64,000 nucleotides of DNA from Catonia carolina (taxonomy: Eukaryota; Arthropoda; Insecta; Hemiptera; Achilidae): positions 8,009,501-8,073,500 of the forward strand of contig JAQMRL010000011.1 of assembly GCA_035578175.1 (NCBI GenBank), written 5' to 3'. The position numbers and the translations under genes were made by a program. Positions 56,689 through 64,000 of this stretch are shown piece by piece. The notes under the pieces are model-generated. The model was not told the origin of the DNA and did not search any database. It was given only the letters and a program-made list of their open reading frames with translations. Each line of letters begins with the position of its first letter. The stretch's first letter is position 1.

Positions 56689-57205
56689 TTCATCAGTTGA
56701 AACCTCTAGAGGCTTTACTAAGCAAAACGAGGAGTGAGGTGGTTTACCCTGCCTTACTCACTAAGTGTAAAAGTATGCTTATCAGTATGCCAGGCCTTCT
56801 GAAAAGCATCAACTTTCCACCCTGAAAATGACACTTTCACTTCATTCACCACAGGATCTGGCAGTATAATGAAATTCATTACTCTAAGAGGAGATAACTC
56901 TGACTAATGTCTTTTATACTTCTACCTCTTCTATTCTTAAATGCTTCAGTCATATAATTGGCTGACCATGTGATAAGAAACAGAACTATTTTTTGTAGCC
57001 TTGGAACTAGCAGATCGAGTACAAATACGAGTAATACACGTAATTTAACTCTCTATCTGCTTTTTTTTTGTTTAACGTCCGACTGTTTTGCAATTACTGC
57101 TAATGCAGACGGTGAGAGGGGTGATAGATAAAAATGTGTGATAAAAAATGCCAGACCTGACCGGCAATCGAACCCGGGACCCCGGCGTAGAAGCCTGTTA
57201 TGGAC
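56689..57205 (-). mobile_element. SINE-A copy 18, interrupted by SINE-S2
   Basis: Minus-strand copy from CAGTTGAAACCTCTAGAGG (terminal hairpin lost) to CTCTATCTGC, continuing after the SINE-S2 as CCTGTTATGG, the normal head. Confidence 0.82.
57061..57193 (-). mobile_element. SINE-S2 copy 3 inside SINE-A copy 18
   Basis: Minus strand: B-box GGGTTCGATTGCC, TCTGGCATTTTTTATCACAC, CTATCACCCCTCTCACCGTC, CAGTCGGACGTTAAACAAA and poly(A). The tRNA-like head is cut at the anticodon arm. Confidence 0.85.
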
Positions 57206-57654
57206 GAAGATATTTTTATAATTGCTTTAAATTTTAAATAAAGTTCTTACAATGAAAAAGTAAAAGGGCGTGACAAAAGCCAAAACTTTTAACAGTTCTC
57301 AAAACAATAAGAAGAGAAGGTAAATAAATAATACGAGAAAACGTAACAGATATATTAACTATTGACAAGTTTCAAAGAGGAGAAGAGCTATAAATATTTC
57401 GAAACATCAAAATTCTTTCGTTCGTAACAAAAATTATATAAAAAATTCAAGAGCTTTAATAAGTTGACTTGGAAACGGAATTACGTAATAAATTATGAAG
57501 TGAAATTAAAACAGTTAATTCGTTCATCTTAATCTAGTGTTTACTCGAAGACAAGTTCATTGTCTCCTAACTTTTGTTTTTTAAACAAGATAAGCCATAC
57601 AAGTTTGACTGTCATGTAAACCGATCTTTAGAACTTTACTGAAAGGTTTCACAC
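57206..57654. other. AT-rich stretch, nothing identified
   Basis: No feature recognised. Confidence 0.4.
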
Positions 57655-57725
57655 TATTTTTATATGCTTTAACTGAATTGCGATAGAACAAATCAGAAAT
57701 AATTTTAATTTCTTAAAAACATTAT

Positions 57726-58047
57726 GAACCACCCGGTTGGTCTAATGGTAAAGTTGTCGTCGCGAGTCAGCTGTTTAACAACTGATTTTCAGAAACCTTG
57801 TTCAAATCCTGGTAAAGTTAGCTACTTTTACGGATTTGAACAACAGGGAGTGGGTACCGGTGTACTTTTATGGTTGTGGTTTAATTAATCATACTTCTCA
57901 GGAGTAGTCGGCCTGAGTCTGTAAAATTCTATATCTCATTTACACGTCATACACATCACCCTTCACCCTCTTATTCTCATTGGGTCATGGGGTAGCTTAT
58001 TGTTCTTAAATTGAACAGATTGCAGCGCATACACATTAGAGATTTTA
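57726..58047 (+). mobile_element. SINE-E copy 6
   Basis: Head CGGTTGGTCTAATGGTAAAG (A-box) and GTCAGCTGTTTAACAACTG, then TTGTTCAAATCCTGG (B-box). Body CGGTGTACTTTTATGG, GTAGTCGGCCTGAG and TTCTCATTGGGTCATGGGG. Full length. Confidence 0.88.
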
Positions 58048-58086
58048 AAAAATATTATATAATTAACAAGAGATTGCACTATTTTT

Positions 58087-58440
58087 AAGTGCTATTTCAC
58101 ACTATTTTTATAAGCTTTAACTGAAATGTGATAGAACAAATAAAAAGTAATTTATTTTAAAAAAAAACATTATAAACTACCGGATTAGTCTATAAAGTGT
58201 TAAAGTCGTCGTCGCGAGTCAGCTGGTAAACAGCTGATTATCAGATAACTGGTTCAAACCCTGGTAAAGGTAGTTCATTTTATACGGACTAGAATATTGG
58301 GCATTTGTTACCGGTGTACTTTAATAGTTGCGGTTTAATCACCCATAACATGGGTTAATCACGTCTTCTCAGGAATGGCCGACCTGAGTCTGTACTATTC
58401 TGAACCTCATTTACACACACATTAGGGATTTAAAAAAAAT
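58087..58440 (+). repeat. Second unit of a duplication: flank plus SINE-E copy 7
   Basis: CACACTATTTTTATA, GCTTTAACTGAA and GATAGAACAAAT, found before SINE-E copy 6 at 57649-57695, recur at 58092-58145 before copy 7 (58170-58436). Flank and SINE were therefore duplicated together. Copy 7 has a shortened body that contains CCCATAACATGGGTTAATCA. Confidence 0.8.
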
Positions 58441-58872
58441 TGTACAATTTAACAAATGACCTCAGAAAAGTGCCCTTAGAAAAGAAGGCAGTACAAAAAT
58501 AAATGGAAATAAATAAATAACGAATGTAACAATATCTAAATATAACAGATACGGACGTAATAATAATTTAAGGACCACCTTTAGAAACAATGATACGAAA
58601 TAGTAAGCCAACGCCTTACGCATTGTGACCAGAGCGTTTATGTAAACTCCGCTTTGAGGCGAACAGGGCGTCATAAAATACGATGCGAGGATACAAGGGC
58701 GCATCCTTTACTAGGGTCATGACACAGATGAAGTGTGCAAATAATGGTAATGATCGTTCAAAAATACCCAATACCCGATAAAAATATACCCAATTTTCTT
58801 GGGAAGGCCAATATTTATTTAAAAGATGGGTCTACATTTTCACTGTTTGCATAAAACACACACGCGCGCGCG

Positions 58873-58906
<34 letters not shown>

Positions 58907-59329
58907 ATCGTTTATATTAACTTAAAAAGGATATCTGTGTGTACAAAAACAATACTGTTTTAATTTCGTTGAACCTTGCATTGGACAACACTATGCGCGG
59001 ACATATTTCTAGTCTTAGAGTGGTTGTTGCAAACATTACTTGAGTTCGCTTCAGCACTTAATTAAAAATTTAGTACTAACCGTTTCCCAATAAGCGTCAT
59101 AGCAGACAATCAACATCTAATTAATCAAAGGATACGGACAATAAAATCACAAAACGCAGGACTTTAATATATGGAATTAAACGTAACTAACAAAAAAATT
59201 ATAGCTCTTTGGGAAGCTGTACAAAGTTTAGTTACCTAGTGATTTAGAGTACTCCTTTTAAGTTTTATATTTTAAAAATAAAATTTTAGGAGAGGAAACT
59301 TTTAAGGAATATATGGTTCGAAGAAAAAT
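58441..59329. other. AT-rich stretch, nothing identified
   Basis: The 80-codon minus frame 58462-58704 has no recognisable domain. Contains the CA/CG tract listed separately. Confidence 0.35.
58856..58906. repeat. (CG)n(CA)n tract
   Basis: ACACACACGCGCGCGCGCAC and then CA units: alternating purine-pyrimidine with a CG core in otherwise AT-rich, CpG-poor sequence. Confidence 0.92.
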
Positions 59330-59770
59330 TTAAATGGAGGATTTAAATGTTGGTTAAAGAGTAATAAAGGGACATTTGGCAATAAAAAACCGAAAATATA
59401 ATAATAGAATTTATGACAAATAGAAAAATTAAGTTTTATAAAGATATCTATGGAGATGACCAAAAAGTTTTATTTGACAGATGCAAAAATTACATAACTC
59501 AGTACAGATAGTTCAAAGATGTAAGGTACATCTACATAGGATAGAAGAGAGAAGTAAATTCATAAAAATGTTTCAAGAATTTGAGGGTTTCGAAGAGAAA
59601 GTGATGACAAAATGACAACACGAAATGGTCAGAAGAAAACACGAAATAGTTAAATAAAGGGATTGAGAAAAACGAAGATTAAAAGTAAAAAGCGAAAATA
59701 TCAAGCGCAAGAAAACAAATCGAACGAGGTCTTAAGCAGGCTGAAACGATGGAAGAAGTTATGTAATTTT
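59330..59770 (+). pseudogene. Possible decayed LINE tail
   Basis: Plus frames read TNRKIKFYKDIYGDD, similar to the group B RKRRLKFYGHLYRMDD, then EKRRLKVKS further on. Frames are broken throughout and the wider motif order cannot be followed, so this is tentative. Confidence 0.3.
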
Positions 59771-60589
59771 CAATCTTTAGACACATACGATCGATATCCA
59801 AACGCTTTATTTTTCCTGGGTATCACTTAAAAAACATTCATGCCGATTGCCAGAACTGTACATTTTTAGGAAAGATTGATTAATTATAATGTAATTTGTA
59901 GTAAATTTTTGTAGGAACAGATATTTTACAAAGATTACTTTAAATTTTACATAATCCGAACAAGGTATATCCAATCTCAGTTAGTTCGGAACAGTAAAAA
60001 TTCATTTTATTTATTTTTATTTAACTTAAGAGATTAAGATAAATAATAGTTATTACTCAATCATGATTTTTGTCAAAGTATTGAATCGAGGACACCGACA
60101 CACTTGAGTGAGTTTGTTCAGCCGGACTACTGGAAAAACAAGTAGAAAGGAACGCTATGACAGAGAACTAGAATGTAAACTGAGGGTTAAGAAAGTAAAA
60201 GAAAAAGGACCAGGAAATTACCAATCAAATCACCTTCCACTCAATTTATTTCAATAAAATTATAATTTCCCTGTCTTGGAATAAACCAACATAGTTTTAC
60301 TTAATAGAACAGCCACATAAGAACGCGTATCCACTCTTAAAAAAGTGGTCTAAACATTATCCAACCATGGTAATCAAACCAACATTACCATTACAAATAA
60401 TAATACAAAGTATGAAAACTGGTTGAAATTTATTTTAAATACAGTCCTTTCAAATTCTATACTTTTCCCCACATAAATCTATCCTGACTTACTATCTTGT
60501 TTGTCGTACTTGGTAATCGATACACATTCTACAATTAAAATTTTATTACACTATGAGATGAAACATTAAGGATCTTAAGATGCTTAAGA
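59771..60589. other. AT-rich stretch, nothing identified
   Basis: No feature recognised. Confidence 0.4.
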
Positions 60590-61272
60590 TGCACTACAAG
60601 GTCTGGCTGTATAATAAAATTCACTACTCTCAAGAGGAGATAACTCTGACTATTGTCTTTTACACCTCTACCTCTTCAGTACAGGTTTCGAATTGAAAAA
60701 GAGCTTGTTGACTACAAACATTCATTTACATATTAGGAAAAATTTCTTGAAACACTAAGTTTGGAGAGTAGCATTATACGGGAAGTAAAACGTAGGTTAT
60801 GGGGGGGGGGGGTAGAAAGGAAGAGGATAGAAACTTTTGAAATGTGTTTGTTTTAGGAAAATGTAAAAGATTAGATGGGTAGACAAAATAAGGAATTTCT
60901 TAGATGAGTGGACGAAAGATGAAGTATGTGGAAACATCTTACCAGAAGAAGGGAAAGGCTAGTGGGGCATACCTTAAGGCATCCAGGTATTGGTCTATCA
61001 ATAATGAAGGGTAATATTGAGGGAGTGAATTGTAGGAGGAGGCAATGATTAGAATATTTAAAGCAAATTACAAAAAATGTTACTATAGGTATCTTGGAGA
61101 ACTGCATCAAACCAGTTGAGAGACTGATGATAAAAAACCTTCTTCTGTTTTTAAATAGTACTTGTCATATAATTGGCTGACCATGTGATAAGAAAAAGAA
61201 CGATTTTTTGTAGCCCTGGAACAAGCAGATCGAGTCCAAATAATTTAACACTCCACCTGCCTGTTATGGGCA
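60590..61272 (-). mobile_element. SINE-A copy 19, interrupted by LINE-D
   Basis: Pieces 60590-60682 and 61137-61272 join as one minus-strand SINE-A across CCTCTACCTCTTC/TTCTGTTTTTAAATAG. The head CACCTGCCTGTTATGGGC is complete; the 3' third is missing. Confidence 0.82.
60683..61136 (+). pseudogene. LINE-D 3' end inside SINE-A copy 19
   Basis: Aligns with 48800-49270: TTAGGAAAAATTTCTTGAAA, GGTAGAAAGGAAGAGGATAG, GATTAGATGGGTAGACAAAA, CTATCAATAATGAAGGG, then ATCAAACCAGTTGAGAGACT and GATGATAAAAAA. Contains a poly(G) run at 60798-60811. Frames are broken. 5'-truncated; its insertion is younger than the SINE-A it splits. Confidence 0.8.
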
Positions 61273-61799
61273 ATTTTTAGAAATATGAACCCAAAAAACT
61301 ACAATAGGCATATAACTGTAATAAATAAATTAAAAGGAGATTAGAATGCAACCATAATAAAACCGTAATACAAGTTTAACTACGAATAACTGTAATACAA
61401 ACGGAGAGTTAAGTTTTTAATTTTCATCGCCCGATTCGAAATTTATGCAAAATCAGATTTACTAATCAACGATTTGTTTCGGTTACCAGATGAATGTTTA
61501 TCGAATTGTTATGCCTCTAGTGTACTGTTTGATTAACGGAAGGCAAGTTTGATTTGGATACGGTCAACAATGCGGTATTGATAACACTTCAAAAAATACA
61601 TAGCGTACACCGGAACTGAAAACATTGTTATCTGCAATACTGTGAATCTTCTCAATTTTACAGTTGCACAGTACATTATTAGGCTATAATTAGTATAAAT
61701 AATAATGACAATGATGTATATGTTTTTTTTTTTATTTGACATTGTTTACAAATGATTAAACATAGGTTATTGGTGGCAATTTTTAAAATTGCCATCTAT
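61273..61799. other. AT-rich stretch, nothing identified
   Basis: No feature recognised. Confidence 0.4.
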
Positions 61800-62375
61800 C
61801 ATTTTGTTTTGTCCGTCCGTCACACCCGAATGTCGGAACCTACAAGAAATAGCAACAAACGGTTTTTATATTCGTAATTTAAACAAAAAGTTAGTGGGCC
61901 TATATTGGGTTTGAAGTTCCGGTTTCGACCCGCCGTGACCCAAAACCGGAAGTCAAGATATCAAAAGTCGAAATTTGGAAACAAAAATAGCGTCATTTGA
62001 TTCCTTTTAAAGAGTATATGGAGAAATCATTGGGTTTGAAGTTCCGGTATCGACCGAAAGTGGCCAAAAACCGGAAGTCAAGAAATCAAAGCAGAAACTA
62101 CAAGAGATAGCTAGCTACAAACGGTTTTCGGATTCGTAATGTACACAAAAATTTAGTGAGCCTGGATTGGGTTTGAAGATTAGTTTTTGACCGGAAGTGG
62201 CCAAAAACCGGAATTAAAGAAATAAAAATCGGAATTTAGAATTAAAGAGTAGATACAGAAGTCATTGGGTTTGAAGTTCCGATTTCGACCGGAAATCAAG
62301 AAATCAAAGGAATTTGGAAAAAATAGTGTCATTCGATTCCTCGTAAAAAGTTTATAAAGAAATCACTAATGATTT
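61800..62375 (+). repeat. Degenerate tandem array with ACCGGAAGT-type core
   Basis: ATTGGGTTTGAAG starts at 61904, 62029, 62166 and 62264, each followed by a form of TTCCGGTTTCGACCGGAAGT. Most units continue into GGCCAAAAACCGGAAGTCAA and GAAATCAAA. Unit spacing is 125, 137 and 98 bases, so units are related but unequal. No element ends and no protein frame are seen. Confidence 0.75.
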
Positions 62376-62450
62376 TTACCATAAGTAAAAGGTAAGCCTT
62401 TTTTTAAATTTCCACTAGCCATGAGACGCGTCGTGAGGGATTTTTTCAAT

Positions 62451-63083
62451 TGTCACCCGTCGTCCCCTTTGATTAGGTACTGTGCTGCCAGCTATCAAAG
62501 CTTCCGGACTTAGCGACAGAGGGAACCGCCAATAATTGCGACAGGGGCGATAGTCCTGTGGCGGCGTACTGACAGAGGCCTTTGTCACCAAGGCCGAGAC
62601 CAATAACCGCCTCCTACCACAGCGCTCTCGGCGACTATATAAAGAGCACTCAACTGAACCCGAGGAGATTCAATTCCAATCCACTCAACAGCAGACGAGA
62701 CATCCACAATTGGCACACGGCTACCAGACTCCAGCGATGACTCATCGACGACCCCGCACGAGAGAAGATGATGCTTCCGCTCGTCGACCCAACAGCGTAA
62801 GCCGTCGACCGGATCGACATCGCCCGCTCCCGCGAGCGATGCCCACAGCGGTCCTTCCACCGAACCTTGCGCCCACCGGATCCGAAAAAGCAGCCATCGA
62901 CGCACTACTGCGAGGGAAGAAGATGAAGTCTCCGCTGGACGACGACACGCCGTGTCGCCCAGCCCCTCGACCGCCACGACGACTACGACCGACGCTTTGC
63001 GAAGACGAACACCATGCCAGACGTTTTCAGGGCCATAAAAAAGTAAAGGTTTAACTCGCCACTTAATGTCACCTTCGGTGACA
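62451..63083 (+). mobile_element. Solo LTR 3
   Basis: 633 bp, TGTCACCCGTCGTCCCCTTT at the start and CTTCGGTGACA at the end, so the TGTCACC/GGTGACA inverted ends are perfect here. CAAT (62447-62450) and CATT (63084-63087) are a possible 4-bp target duplication with one mismatch. Very GC-rich against AT-rich flanks. Frames 62585-62977 and 62710-63054 overlap on opposite strands and are not conserved as protein. Confidence 0.85.
62636..62643 (+). promoter_or_regulatory. LTR TATA box
   Basis: TATATAAA within GCGACTATATAAAGAGC, at the same position as in solo LTR 1. A TCAATTCCAATCCACTCAAC start-like region follows. Confidence 0.65.
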
Positions 63084-63722
63084 CATTTAAAATTCTTTCA
63101 AAATTTTTTATTTTATGTTTTGTACGTCAACTGTATTAATTTTTGTTCTTGTTTTTGAATGTAAGAACAGACTGAAATTTTGGTGTTTAGATAGTCTAAT
63201 AAAAATTTGATTGGGAATTTAGAAATAATAACGATGGGAAATGGTAAATCAGTAAGACAGAAGGTTTAATTAAAAAAAAAAGGGTGGCAGGTATCAGTCC
63301 AGATGGAGCTAAGATCAAAACGAGGAAACACCACTATCCTTTTAATTATACAGATTGGAACTGTTTTATATTCCGTACCAGTATGACTAAATAACAAGTA
63401 ACATAAAACATGATAACTTAATGCAATATCGTACATGTCACTTGTCAAACAATTGGAAATATATATGGCATATTATGAAACATCAAGTAATTGCCAATTC
63501 AAGTAACGCAATTAAACCGACAATTATTATTGTTTTCATGTGAATTCAAACTTTCACGTAACTAGCTTTAAAAATACTTCTACAAAGTAATAGTTGGTGT
63601 AATATTTTTTTTAAGCTTATGTAAAATAAATTGAATTTTCTGCACAGGAAGAAACCACATGCAATTCGTTTCTATTAAGTTCCCACTATTATTTCTATAA
63701 CTATTCTATTACTGAAAAATAA
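63084..63722. other. AT-rich stretch, nothing identified
   Basis: No feature recognised. Confidence 0.4.
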
Positions 63723-64000
63723 AATAAAAATGAAGAGTATAAATATTTAGGAGTGACGTTTACAAAAATTGGAAGAGACGAAAAAGACATAGCTAATAAA
63801 ATTGTGAAAGGAAAGGCATTAACTGGTCAACTGAACTCAATTCTGTGGAGTCTCAACATAAGAAAAGACATAAAGAAACGAATATTTTCAGCAATAGTGG
63901 AAGGTACGGTGACATGTGGGGCAGAAGTGTGGACCATTACGCAAAACATGAAAAATAGAATCAGTACAGTGGAGAACAGATACTGGAGAAGATGTTGCAG
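63723..64000 (+). CDS. Non-LTR RT fragment running off the window end
   Basis: 92 open codons follow a stop at 63720-63722 and the frame is still open at base 64000. It reads NEEYKYLGVTFTKIGRDEKD, IANKIVKGKALTGQLNSILW, NIRKDIKKRIFSAIVEG, TCGAEVWTITQNMKNRI and ENRYWRRCC. KYLGVTFT and TCGAEVW are the KYLG and YGSExW motifs seen in the other RT tails. The catalytic FADD would lie upstream and is absent, so the copy is 5'-truncated or broken at 63722. Its completeness to the right cannot be judged. Confidence 0.8.

Overview
The window is AT-rich, transposon-dominated animal DNA. I recognise no host gene, tRNA gene or rRNA. An arthropod, most likely an insect and perhaps a hemipteran with a large genome, fits best. 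That rests on mariner, pogo/Tigger and hAT remnants, a DUF4817-type helix-turn-helix remnant, tRNA-headed SINEs and many 5'-truncated non-LTR reverse transcriptase (RT) tails. The assignment is inference.

Five repeat families account for most of what can be explained; the names are mine. SINE-A (about 385 bp, 19 copies) spans the whole window. SINE-E (tRNA-headed, seven loci, some rearranged), SINE-S1 and SINE-S2 (tRNA-headed, shared tail) and family F (about 0.7-1 kb, six copies, unclassified) are the others. RT remnants are 3' fragments only: groups B, D, H, I, J and K plus three ungrouped. DNA transposons are two nearly full-length mariners (32361-33666, 53125-54474), a mariner end (30385-30532), two pogo/Tigger-like elements (22538-23176, 33873-34679), a hAT with 8-bp target duplication (23224-23947) and a separate hAT fragment. 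A 1.2-kb foldback element lies at 9758-10934. Three solo LTRs of one family (14526-15160, 37106-37730, 62451-63083) stand out by high GC.

Layout: 1-9 kb SINE-A, SINE-E palindrome, RT tails and F; 9-16 kb LINE-D tail, foldback, RT tails, solo LTR and a SINE-S1 pair; 16-31 kb SINE-A, an F copy holding two insertions, nested SINE-A, pogo and hAT; 31-41 kb F, mariner, Tigger remnant, SINE-A holding an RT fragment, second LTR and an RT tail split by SINE-A; 41-55 kb more SINE-A and F, LINE-D RT, hAT fragment and a multi-layer nest ending in the second mariner; 55-64 kb SINE-A, duplicated SINE-E, a degenerate repeat array, the third LTR and an RT frame running off the end.

The most informative relationship is that SINE-A and LINE-D end in the same 3' signal: TCAAACCAG, six bases, GGCTGATGAC, then an A-rich tail, with a hairpin that keeps pairing although its bases differ. 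With target duplications of 8-13 bp on 11 SINE-A copies, this points to SINE-A being mobilised by LINE-D. The nesting of copies gives a readable order of insertion.
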